A DNA stretch of 64,000 bases from Mastigias papua (lineage: Eukaryota; Cnidaria; Scyphozoa; Rhizostomeae; Mastigiidae): NCBI GenBank assembly GCA_964019165.1, contig OZ025278.1, forward strand, positions 5,032,517 to 5,096,516. The letters are read 5' to 3'. The position numbers and the translations under genes are program-made. Under the pieces are notes generated by a model. The model was not told where the DNA came from, did no database searches, and saw only the letters and a program-made list of their open reading frames with translations. Positions 49,132 to 58,835 of this stretch are shown here, in pieces (positions within the stretch are counted from its first letter, which is position 1; each line of letters begins with the position of its first letter).

Positions 49132-49784
49132 GACCACTTCGTGATTGTCAGGATGCATACAGGAAAGGATACACTGTATCAGCAGTATTACCAATATGCA
49201 TTCATAGTATGAATTTAGTTGATGTCAGGTGTGACATGGACACAAATGGTGGTGGATGGATCATTATTCAACGGCGCACTGATGCATCTGTTACTTTTAA
49301 CCGTAACTGGAATGATTATAAGAATGGGTTTGGAGATCTTAATGGAAACTTTTGGCTTGGACTTGAGAAGATCCATAAACTTGCATCACCGGGAAAAGGG
49401 GCAATTCTTCGCATTGATTTAAAGCACATTTCTGCTCCAATTCAGCTGAAATATGCAGAATACAGCAATTTTTAACTCACAAGTGAATCTGATGGATATA
49501 GGTTGAAATGCAGTGGTCATTCTGGACCGTTAGATGATTCCCTTACATATCATAACAACAGACAGTTTTCAACATATGATCGTGACCAAGATTCAACTTC
49601 AGGAAGTTGTGCAATTGCCCATAAAGGAGGATGGTGGTATGGAAGTTGTATGGAATCAAACTTAAATGGACTATATATAAGCTACAATACTAACATCGAC
49701 CGATACATGTATTGGAAGACACTTACTAAGAATTATGGCGGTATTTTATTCTCAGAGATGAAAATAAAATATTCCAACCAATAA
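49132..49784 (+). pseudogene. FReD exon of unit C, interrupted by an in-frame stop
   Basis: Same 653-bp exon as 20569-21221, acceptor TAATTTCAG. TAA at 49473-49475 ends the frame after EYSNF, where A and B have Glu-Val. The frame stays open afterwards through DRDQDSTSGSCA and GGWWYGSC to the normal TAA at 49782-49784. Four of six bases at the stop differ from B, an unusual cluster. CIPGM has become CIHSM. Truncation removes the calcium site and ligand pocket, so a lectin function is lost unless the stop is an assembly error or is skipped. Confidence 0.85.
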
Positions 49785-49809
49785 TGGACTTTTCAACCAC
49801 AATGGTGAA

Positions 49810-50030
49810 TAGGTGCTAATTGGCCTATCATATGGCCAAATAGGCGCATTATTCATCATATCACGTGCACCCGCTTCTGGCTATATATTTCGGTTCACTT
49901 TTCGGTCGTTATCCGACGTTTCATACTCTGACGAGTGTCGGACGAAAAAAGCTTTCAGTATGCTAAGAGAATGTTTCCACTTTTTCGTGCTATAGTGAAG
50001 TTCTGTAGTACCAACAGACTTTTCACAGAA
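49810..50030 (+). mobile_element. Isolated Penelope-like terminal sequence (pLTR), plus strand
   Basis: Inverted relative to and very similar to 7315-7535. Ends in GTAGTACCAACAGACTT, like the terminal part of the Penelope fragments at 12171 and 40053. It starts 25 bases after the unit C FReD stop codon and replaces unit B's 3' flank. Confidence 0.6.
49922..49962 (+). ncRNA. Minimal hammerhead ribozyme (sequence-intact core)
   Basis: CATACT (49922-49927), CTGACGA (49928-49934), stem II segment 49935-49943, GAAA (49944-49947), stem III A-T pairs 49947-49949 with 49953-49955 around the AGC loop, cleavage after C49956, AGTATG (49957-49962) pairing perfectly with CATACT. In addition TCCGAC at 49912-49917 can pair with GTCGGA at 49937-49942, across the stem II loop, either as a tertiary contact or as a competing fold. 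Identical core to 7359-7399. Confidence 0.65.
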
Positions 50031-50515
50031 ATATAAAACCAAAAACAGTTTAAATCCATCGTTCATGGAAGATATCTTTGTCTAAACACCTAACATGACA
50101 TACGACCTTAGAAATAAGGATGGTCTTCTAGTACCAAGGGCAAATACAACTGTTCATGGTATAGAAACCATACAATATGTTGGAAGTAGGCTTTGGCAAA
50201 CATTACCAAGTGAAACCAGAGAGTCTCGCACCTTAGAAATCTTTAAGAGTCGCATCAAAAACTGGAAAGCAGTTAAATGCAACTGCAAGCTTTGCAAAAC
50301 GTTTATTGCAAACCTTCGATATATCTAGCTTGGTCACGTTATTGCGACGGTGTTCGCTCATTTTCATCGATACATCTAGCTTGCACTTGATTTCCTTATT
50401 TTAGGTTGTTTAGAAATTCATGTAAAAAGGCGGTTATTCACTTTATATAGTTGGCTTTAATTAGCGTTGCTGCTATTATAGTCGCCAATTTAAAATAAAT
50501 TGTATTATTATTATT
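50031..50515 (+). mobile_element. 5'-truncated LINE, C-terminal ORF2 end
   Basis: The frame 50083-50328 encodes the C-terminal end typical of non-LTR ORF2: YDLRNKDGLLVPRANTT, SRLWQTLPSE, FKSRIKNW, CNCKLC. The 3' end is an (ATT)n tail at about 50500-50514. It differs from the other LINE fragments in the window, so it is a separate family. Confidence 0.75.
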
Positions 50516-50935
50516 CTCTCTGAGGAGGAGCTCTCTGGGGTATGCCTGCAACATCTACGACTTAGAAACAACTTCTTTGGGCTTTACAACACTTTTTTAA
50601 GTAGGGACTCAATGTCAGTCATGAAAGTATACCTTGCTTACTGACGAGATCACTTGAGTTATTCGACGTTGTCCCATCATTCGCTTTATTGAGGGATCAC
50701 TGTGCTGGTCTTTCTCTATTAATATACAGTTTATGTAAGCTCTTTTATTTGTACTAGTATTATCATCTGTAGCAACTGTATAGTTGGATGTTATGTATCT
50801 CCATCATCCCTGCACTATACTCTTGTTGCATATGTTCGTAGAGTATTGTAAACTTTCTCCTCTGCAGTTCAAATTTTCAGCCTTGTAATAAACGCTTACT
50901 TATCACCAGCTGAATTGCATCAGAGATTCATTTTA
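50516..50935 (+). repeat. Unit-shared 3' block, unit C
   Basis: Counterpart of 24340-24760, non-coding. Confidence 0.65.
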
Positions 50936-50939
50936 TTTT

Positions 50940-51580
50940 CATTTTGATTCAATTAAAGATTTTTTATATAGGGTAAAGTGTACAGTTTGTATGGAACTGA
51001 TGTACATACTGCACCGTTGAAGTCTGAAAACCTGATTGCATGTAAACTCTAAATCTAAATAAAAAATATGTACTGTTCAAAGTTACAACTTACACAATGT
51101 ATAAAAAGTATACAATAAAATATGAAAAATGAGAACTAAAACTCTCGCCTGTTAAGTCTATGATATTGCGAAATAGACACTGTTGCACTCTTATTTTTTT
51201 ATTCTTCTGAGCAGAATTCTTTGAAAGCCAAGTACAGTCTGGCTCCTTTAAGTCCTTCCAGAAACACATCCCTGTACATCCAAAGCTCTTTTGGCCCATA
51301 GAGATCCTAAAACGGGGGATGTACAAGTCTCTTGAAAAATTACGCAGTTCCATGCTTTGTGTGTCTTATTGCTTATAAAACAGTTCTTTCATATAGAATA
51401 GTACCTCATTACAGAGAGCTCTGTGTAAAGCTTTTACTGTCTCCAGATTGATTAGTTGATTAATAATAAGCCAACCGAGTTCTTATATAAGTGGCTAAGA
51501 AGGGGCGTCATAGCAACTGTTGGTTGGCTATTCTTTCAGCTAATTGTGTAGTTTCTGTAACTTCTGTAGGTCAGTAGTAC
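50940..51580 (-). mobile_element. 5'-truncated LINE remnant, unit C copy
   Basis: Counterpart of 24780-25500. The minus-strand frame 51090-51353 encodes ELRNFSRDLYIPRF and the following C-terminal strand. Upstream, in a broken frame, comes a stretch resembling the RT thumb (LETVKALHRALCNE). Dead copy. Confidence 0.65.
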
Positions 51581-51582
51581 CC

Positions 51583-51900
51583 CCTCATGGGGCCTGAAAC
51601 TGACCCTGGGGTCAGTGGGCTGCCTGTCAATTTTAAAGGGAGGTGATCGAGTCGGCTACACTCGATCCACCCTGTTACCCCAGCAAATGATTGGCAGATA
51701 TGCAGCCTGACCCGCTGAGCCTGTTCTTCACCGATGGAGCCTGGTTGGTCAGTTTACAAAAAGTCATCAACAACTGCTCCGATTCTGAATCTTTGCAATA
51801 TGACTAGCCATCTATCAGCTTAAGGGAATGGCTCTGTGTGCCTGCCCAGTATCACGAGAAGGTCTCCAACCATGGGCGAGCCAGCATAATAATAATAATG
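51583..51900 (+). repeat. GC-richer dispersed repeat with (ATA)n tail, unit C copy
   Basis: Second copy of 25655-25995, ending CAGCATAATAATAATAATG. Here it directly abuts the LINE remnant without the (ATC)n tract. Confidence 0.6.
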
Positions 51901-52218
51901 ATTTTTGTTTAAATTCCTCCTTCGATTATTACAACTAAGCTACAAAAATACACTTCTCTACTAATAAGCAGTGTGAAAATTGGCTGCTTAGTAATGGTAG
52001 ACATAATAATGATTAAAAGAGAAGGTAAAAGAGAAAAGGAATAAGAAAAAATAACAAAGAAACAAAATGCAGAAAAGAAAAAAGAGAAAAAACGGACAGC
52101 AATAATGATAGCATAACAATAACATTCGCAAAAAAAAGACATGTGTAAACGTTCATTAAATCTGGGTCAGTCCACTCTATTTCTGCTGAAAAATATTTAT
52201 TAACTTGAACGAATACCA

Positions 52219-52530
52219 ATGTTCAAAATCTTTGAAAGGAGATGTCGTTGGATTAATACTTCTATATCCAGGTCTTTCACCATTTATGTTAACGATCCAC
52301 AAGAATTACCAAAGACACATAAAGCGCTCACTGGCACGTTAACAAATTTTTCCTCGTTGTGTGATGATGATGACAAGGAAGCTACAAGGGACCTGTATTT
52401 AGTTAATTTACGCTCACTGTGTGCTTTAAGGTTGCTCTCAAAGCCACATGTTAGTTCAACAAGATATAAGAATTTTCTGCGTTTATTTTGCAATAATAGA
52501 TCAGGTCTATATGTAACTCAGCAAGCGTGA
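52219..52530 (+). other. Open frame of 103 codons, unrecognised
   Basis: Partly conserved at 26310-26620 but interrupted there. Segments such as LYLVNLRSLCALRLLSKPHV look protein-like, but I recognise no family. Followed at 52537-52558 by CTGATGAAGTC and GAAACG, a pattern common at ends of Penelope and LINE elements, so it may be transposon-derived. Confidence 0.3.
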
Positions 52531-52639
52531 TATTACTGATGAAGTCTTGTGCCGAAACGTTTGAAATGGAGTAATTTTATTTCTTGAATTCTATCTATAC
52601 TTATAAATTACTTGGTTTGTTGTAGCTTGCTGACGTTTA

Positions 52640-52735
52640 TATATATATATTTATACGAGAATTACAAAAATATATTACGAGATATATATATAAGCTTGGC
52701 CCCCCCCACTTTTGAAATCAATTTCGCGCCCCCTA
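52640..52735 (+). repeat. Dispersed repeat, second copy of the (TA)n-linked sequence
   Basis: Matches 35776-35880 in order and sequence: short TA tract, ATTACAAAAATATATTACGA, AGCTTGG, CCCCACTTTTGAAATCAAT. Confidence 0.7.
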
Positions 52736-52973
52736 CAGTAGCGAGATGATTTCAGAGTATCCCGAATAGTTGTCTGGCATTGCAAAAATATAGTAACCAT
52801 CATCATCATTACCGTCATCATCAGCATAATCATTTTCTTCTTCATCTGGCTTTTTTTTTATCCTCTTGAAGTACAAGATCAATTTAGGTAAACCTTAGCA
52901 ATAGTAACCTTGATAACGAGTTGTTTTAGCAAAGATATACAGACTAGTTTTCTTTTATTGAGTTGACGTACTG

Positions 52974-53026
52974 GATTGTGTTAATGTTATCACATGGAGT
53001 AGTATTCACACTTTAGCATTGATTGC
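52974..53026 (+). pseudogene. First-exon relic of the second lectin gene, unit C
   Basis: Counterpart of 27475-27527, ends ATTGC|GTAGGT. The initiating ATG is lost by small changes. Confidence 0.45.
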
Positions 53027-53655
53027 GTAGGTATTTGTATATACGTATCTCTATAATACAGTCCAGGTCTTTGCTTAGTAACAGTGCATAGAGTGATTTA
53101 ACAGACGCATGATGATTCTCTCTAGGGTTGGAGTTATTTCACATCGATGTATTGAGGGCTATAACCCGGAAGTTAGATGAACTTGCTAAACCTCGGCAAC
53201 GTGGAAGTAAATACAATCTCCACATATAAAGCATACAGATTGCTTTTAAGTGGGCCATTAAGGAAAACAACAAACGTAGCCAACTTTCAGTCAAGTCAAA
53301 TTGATCAAAACTTGCAACCCATATAGGCAAGGTGCTATAATGGATTTAGCGCCTCCCCTACCATTACTGACACATATCACCCAAAAAGCTGTATATTCCT
53401 CTCTATTTTAATATCAGTTGTACAAACTATTAATGACTATATGCAATGACGTATGATGCTATGGATCCACCTGGATGTTTTGTGTTGATTATGAACCTGA
53501 GAGAAAAAGCTAAAATTTACGTTTAAATTTGCTTTCAGTATTCACTCTCTCCATCGGTAGCACTAACGATACTCGAGTACGCAGATTAAAGAAACTCTTA
53601 TGAAACTTTCCATTAACTAAGAAATTTAATCATGTGTTAATTGGGATAATTCACA
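53027..53655 (+). other. Unit-shared intergenic sequence
   Basis: Counterpart of 27528-28155. No gene recognised. Confidence 0.6.
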
Positions 53656-53657
53656 TA

Positions 53658-54710
53658 CTCTTAGGGACCGTTCATTATTTATGCCTCAGGTTGGGGCTGA
53701 AGAGAAATAGGTTGGGTAAATGATTTTTCGAACAGCATGAAGGTTTGGTATATTATATTTTGTGTCTCCCAAAGGTTGAGTGAATAAAGTTTATTCAGAA
53801 AATTAATTAGAAATAGCCCTATATTGGTTGGGTAACTATTATTTTTATAGTGCACAAGGTTGGGTAACAACAGAAATTACCCAAATAAACGTTTCTCTTC
53901 AGTCCCAACCTGAGGCATAAATAATGAACGGTCCCTTAAGTGCCTACTTGCCGGGAGGTCGGAATTAAAAGGGGGGTTGGAGTTGTTTGGAAACTTCAAT
54001 TAATGGGTGTCGGACTTAGCTGGGGGATGGATGTGTGCATTCACGTTAATAAATGGATTTTAAAGGACTCTAAGCTGGTTTGCTTTATCCATTTAAGGAG
54101 CAAATTTCCATAGCAACTATGGTTTCATTTTCTCTGAGTAATAAGTAACCAATAATGGAAAATCAGTTTGAACAATATCAATAGAACAATTATGTAGCTA
54201 TGAAAGTGTAACATAAATTCCCAATATATATCCTGTGGTGTAAAATTTTTTACGTTTGGCATCGTATCGAGTCTTTCCCTTCAAACATCCCACTTAAGCA
54301 TCGCATTCTTTTTTAAGCATTTCAACGCAACCCCAGAGCTTTTGCCTCTCTGCCAATGTATACTTTTCCAAATTACGAACAAAGTTTCTTCTGCTTGACT
54401 CATTGTTGTCTTCCATCATGTATTAGAATATTTGCGTCGCATGGACTTTCATATATATGTACTATATGGTTACAGAACACATCAAGCTGACTGATATTGC
54501 GCTAAGCTTAGAAATGTCTCCGCCTTTCAGGATACACCTTTGAAGCGTTTTCCGTTCTTAAGGAAGGACGATAATTGTTACAAATTCTAAAAGTGAAATG
54601 ACAACGCAAAAATGTGCTAAAATGATTACCGGGGGATCCTTCTAAGAGCAGGGGGTTGGAAAACATTTAAAAATTTAATTAGCGGGGGGTGGCAATTAGG
54701 CACATAAGAG
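53658..54710 (+). mobile_element. Unclassified terminal-repeat element, about 1.05 kb
   Basis: Inverted ends CTCTTA(A)GTGCCTACTTGCC and, complemented, CTCTTATGTGCCTAATTGCC, flanked by TA on each side. Absent from the unit B site at about 28155. The left end is split by the nested MITE 53664-53935. No transposase inside. Confidence 0.6.
53664..53935 (+). mobile_element. Harbinger-type MITE, 272 bp, nested
   Basis: Near-perfect 44-bp inverted repeats (GGGACCGTTCATTATTTATG start, one mismatch), flanked by TTA (53661-53663, 53936-53938). Long, clean repeats suggest recent insertion. It lies within the left terminal repeat of the element 53658-54710. Confidence 0.85.
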
Positions 54711-54773
54711 TATTAAGTCAAAAGAAATGGGGATTCCTTGGAAATGTTTGTGTTCCGGTTTGGAGACAATTAA

Positions 54774-57576
54774 GGGGGAAAACCGTATTTGTCAACGATT
54801 TATTTATATTTTGGTGAAATTTTTGTTTTACTTGACTTTGAATCTTTGTTAATTATAGAATCTGAAAATTGAATCAGCAATGGAGATAACAGTTTAATTT
54901 TTTAATAAATGGCCTTTTGTTAAGGGTAGTAGATATATTTTTGCATAGCGACGCCATAGCAACACCTTAGCAACGGATCTATGGAGCTCGTCTTTCCCCA
55001 TGATCTTTCCGAGGTGGTCCTGGGCTCTCCCGTCCACCATTTCTGGTCTGTATTTTACAACCTGAAGATCATGCTTAGACATGAAGTATCTTCTAGGATG
55101 ATAACGTTCTGAGTCGTCTCTAGCAACAGCTCGCAACAGGTAGTGAACTTGGCCTAGGCCTAGCCCGGAGTGACGATTTAGTGCTTTTAGCGATGGCGAG
55201 AAGCAAACATAGAAGTATTAAACGAAAAAAGCGCAGGTTTAATGGAAATCAGCACTCTAAGCTCACTAAGGAACAGACTGCTAGTGAACTCGAGGGTGAT
55301 ATTCTGCAAGATGTGTCATCCACATGTCAAGTTAGGCTGGATGATTCCTTTTGCTCAACGTCATCATTCTCCAAACTTACGGGATACGAAATAGAGGAGA
55401 GTGGAAAATGTATGTCAGATGAGTTAGAAGGAAATAGAATTATAGATATTTCTATACTTTCTGGGGTAATTAGCTTACTGTGCTGTCCAACTTGTGGACA
55501 GACATCATTACGTCTATGTGAGTCCAAAACAAAACAAGGGTCTGCAAGATTATTGAGCATAGTTTGCCTCTGTGAATGGCGACATGAGTTCTGGTCAGCA
55601 GAAAAAACTATAAATGGGGGTTTTGAAATCAACAATAGATTAGTTTATGCATTTAGAAGTATAGGTCAAGGTTTCTGTGGTCTTGAAAGGTTTCACACAT
55701 TAGTAAATTTGCCACCAAGTCTCACAAGAAACAACTACAACATAATTTTAAAGAAAGTCTGCAAAGTTACTCGAGGTGTAGCCGAGCAAACCATGAAAGG
55801 TGCAGCTACTATTGTTCATTCAAAAGCACTGAAGGATGAAACTGGAATAGGTAATGTGCCTGTGTCATGTGATGGATCTTGGCAAAGGAGAGGGTATTCT
55901 TCCTTGAATGGTTTATTTGCTGTCATATCAGTAGAAACAGGGAAAGTTTTAGATATCGAAACACTGTGTAAATATTGTAAAGCATGTGTAACCAATGAGA
56001 AGCTTAAGATTAGTGATCCTGAAAAGTATGAGCACCTAAAAGCCTCCCATATCTGTAAAAGTAAATACTCTGGATCATCACCCAACATGGAAACTGTTGG
56101 TGCAAAAAGGGTATTCTCAAGGTCAATTGATAAAAACAAGCTGAGGTACACAGAGTTCTATGGTGATGGAGACAGCAAGAGCTTCTTGGCTGTAAAGAAT
56201 ACATACCCAAAAATAGAAGTAGTAAAAAGAGAGTGTGTTGGGCATGTTCAGAAAAGAGTGGGGACACGCTTGAGGAATTTAAAGAAAAGTGTCAAAGGTC
56301 TTGGGGGAAAAGGGATGCTCACAAATTCCATAATTGATAAGTTACAAAACTATTATGGCATTTCAATAAGAAGCAATGTAGGAGACCTGCAGAAAATGAA
56401 GAAAGCAATTCATGCTAGTTTGTTCCATGTAGCTTCTTCAGAAGATAATGCTTGGCATGATCATTGTCCAGATAGTAAGGATTCATGGTGTGCATTTAAA
56501 GCTGACAAAGCAAATGGCACAAGCACTTATAAACCAGGAAGAGGCCTTCCTCTCAGTGTCATCAAACATGTTAAACAAATTTATAATGATTTAAGTGATG
56601 AAAAGCTGCTTGAGAAATGTCTGCATGGCAAAACTCAAAACCAAAATGAGGCTTTCAATAATATGGTGTGGAACAGAATTCCTAAGAGCACCTATGTTGG
56701 CACTGATCAATTCAACATGGGTGTATATGATGCAGTAGCAAACTTTAACATAGGGAGCAAAGCTATTTTAGAGGTACTAGAAAAGCTTGGATGTAGAGGT
56801 GGAAAGTATACAGTACAGGGATGTAGGAGAAGTAACATAAAGAGGCTTAGCAATGCAGACAGAAAGCAAAGGAAAGAAGCAATAGATAGGCGCCGTCATT
56901 TAAGAGGAAAACATAAAAAAAAGGAAGACAAACACCAAGAGAAGGAAGGAGATACATATGCCCCAGGACACTTCTAGTGCTATTTTAGCATCCTATGTTG
57001 AAAACTGTCCCAGAGACCAATGCATACAACAACTCTTCCCTTCTTCACCCTTACGGCCATTTTTCTCATTTTGCAATTTTTTGTGCACTTGCTAAAATAA
57101 GGAACCAAATTGCTCAAAAACTATTAAAAGGATCTCAATGAAACTTTTCAGGGTACCTTCATGCACAAATAGCTATGCAATAAACCAAACAAACTTAATA
57201 TCCAAGGTCTACTTATAAAGTTATAAACAAATTTTAGTGCAAAGCGCATGAAAAATTTCACTATGTGATATGGAATATTGTTTAAATAATGGAAAATATA
57301 TTTTATACAACATTATTTTGGTTCATGACACTCTATAGAGATTTAGAATAATATATGAAAAAGATGGTGCAGTAGTATGCAGCATCCTTTTGTTGAGAGT
57401 GTCTCTAAATTGTATCATTTCTTTGAAGTTGATCTGTTGCTATGGTAACCAGGTAGCCATTTTGAAATTTTTTTTTGCATTTTCACAAATTACTAGTTAT
57501 GTTTGTTACTTTCATGAACATAGTGCCTCTAACAGAGCTAATATAAAAAAAATTTGCTAAATACGGGTTATCCCCC
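54774..57576 (+). mobile_element. Kolobok-like DNA transposon, apparently complete, 2803 bp
   Basis: Flanked by TTAA (54770-54773, 57577-57580). Inverted ends GGGGGAAAACC-GTATTT and GGGGGATAACCCGTATTT. The unit B site at 28217-28222 has a single TTAA with matching flanks, so the boundaries are exact. The interior has one intact transposase gene. TTAA duplications occur in piggyBac and Kolobok; the C-x2-H containing transposase points to Kolobok. Confidence 0.88.
55193..56977 (+). CDS. Kolobok-like (Mutator-like transposase domain) transposase
   Basis: An intact, intronless 594-aa frame. The ATG at 55193 (GCGATGG) is chosen because the longer open frame starts at a GTG. The N-terminus is very basic (MARSKHRSIKRKKRR), followed by a cysteine pattern CCPTC-C-CLC at residues 97-127 that could bind zinc. 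Likely catalytic residues: D227 in SCDGSW, D325/D327 in YGDGDSKS, the C348-x2-H351 motif in ECVGHVQKR, E486 in TQNQNEAFNN. A Cys/His-rich insert (259-288) lies between the first two acidic residues. The C-terminus is again lysine-rich. Role: cutting and pasting of the surrounding element at TTAA sites. With open frame and intact ends, the copy may be active. Confidence 0.88.
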   Translation: MARSKHRSIKRKKRRFNGNQHSKLTKEQTASELEGDILQDVSSTCQVRLDDSFCSTSSFSKLTGYEIEESGKCMSDELEGNRIIDISILSGVISLLCCPTCGQTSLRLCESKTKQGSARLLSIVCLCEWRHEFWSAEKTINGGFEINNRLVYAFRSIGQGFCGLERFHTLVNLPPSLTRNNYNIILKKVCKVTRGVAEQTMKGAATIVHSKALKDETGIGNVPVSCDGSWQRRGYSSLNGLFAVISVETGKVLDIETLCKYCKACVTNEKLKISDPEKYEHLKASHICKSKYSGSSPNMETVGAKRVFSRSIDKNKLRYTEFYGDGDSKSFLAVKNTYPKIEVVKRECVGHVQKRVGTRLRNLKKSVKGLGGKGMLTNSIIDKLQNYYGISIRSNVGDLQKMKKAIHASLFHVASSEDNAWHDHCPDSKDSWCAFKADKANGTSTYKPGRGLPLSVIKHVKQIYNDLSDEKLLEKCLHGKTQNQNEAFNNMVWNRIPKSTYVGTDQFNMGVYDAVANFNIGSKAILEVLEKLGCRGGKYTVQGCRRSNIKRLSNADRKQRKEAIDRRRHLRGKHKKKEDKHQEKEGDTYAPGHF

Positions 57577-57625
57577 TTAAATATCTTATTTCCAAGAACT
57601 TCAAGTTACACTCCTTTATTCTTAG

Positions 57626-57860
57626 CCATTTCAACTGTCTTGCAAATGCATTCGTAATGAGATTACCTTGTCTGTCATATGCAAATTTCAGTATTGTAAG
57701 AACCCAACCATACTGATGACTGCACAAGTAAATGCATTGAGCATAGATCATGCAAGTCAATAAATACAAGACACACAATTGGAAAGAATTTTCAACTGGA
57801 TAGCAAATCTATTAGATAATGTTGGCTAGACATACAAAAATATAATATAAGGCGGGAAAT
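57626..57860 (+). pseudogene. Broken PAN exon of the second lectin gene, unit C
   Basis: Counterpart of 28266-28775: acceptor TTTATTCTTAG, LPCLSYANFSIV, then the same internal deletion and stop, CIEHRSCKSINT in another frame. Lacks unit B's 270-bp insertion. Confidence 0.75.
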
Positions 57861-58835
57861 AAATGTTTTACAATACTGATAATGTCCAAGTCTTCGAAAA
57901 TGAACTTGTATTATATTGTAAATATGTTGTCTGTTATCCATTGATCGTTATGTCAGGGTTTGCATTATTGGGTGGTTATAAATGTTAGGATATTCTAAGA
58001 ACGCTAAATGAGCAGTCAAGCACAACTCAGAAATAAATTCCTGCAGTTAAGTAAAGTCATCCATCATATTACAATGTCAATTTAGTCTCTTCTTTAAGGC
58101 AACTTTCAGGGCTGACTACAGGAAACCATCTGATAGTAGCTCAACAACACATAAATTGGTGTGACCATTGAAATTGGCTGTAGTCAGTTTTCTTTCAGGT
58201 AACAAGCATACAAATTCACAATGGCAAACTGGTATTTACTGATTTCGTACATCAAAATGTTGTGTACAATGCTGTCGTTGGATTGGATGTTAGTACACTA
58301 TCTCTGTTCAAAAACAATTGAAAAAGTAGGAATGTTTAGAAATGATGCATTCTAATACTATCAGTATTCACTACAGCTTTTTCTTGTTCACATCATAGAA
58401 ATGAAAACAATTAAGTCAATAGAAAAGCTTAAATCTCCTGTGATTGCAAATTCCTATAAAGGACATTTTGTTATCAACTTTCATCTACCACCGTATGGAA
58501 TTATGCTTTTATTGAAATTACATTTTGTTATAGATTATAATTTTCTGTTCCGAAAGTTTTTACTCTTGTAGAAATTCTAGTTGGCAAGCCTAGACCTACT
58601 TTATTTATTGTGTAATCTATAGTCATTAGAGAATAGTCATTATTAAAACACGTATCCACGCAGATATTATGTATGCCACGCTACATTTGCTAAATAGATC
58701 TAGAGACATCCCATTAAATAGGTCTAGAGGTAACAACCCTAGACTTTGAGCCTTTACGTAATGATTCATTTTAAAAGGATGTAGTGTTACTTTATTTATA
58801 TATCTTAGATTAGTACAAATACAAGCAAATGAAAC
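57861..58835 (+). other. Distal part of unit C
   Basis: Colinear with 28776-29650. Non-coding. Confidence 0.6.

Larger units (their letters stand above)
38165..58835 (+). repeat. Segmental duplication unit C (paralogous to 10265-29650)
   Basis: Carries every landmark of unit B in the same order. Extra material relative to B: Harbinger-type element 40319-41321, MITE 43161-43611, terminal-repeat element 53658-54710 with nested MITE, Kolobok-like element 54774-57576, and Penelope terminal plus LINE sequence at 49810-50515. It lacks the LINE of 16790-17676. Confidence 0.85.

Noticed and set aside
55816..56267. Minus-strand frames opposite the transposase
   Set aside because: Shadows of the 594-aa transposase coding strand.
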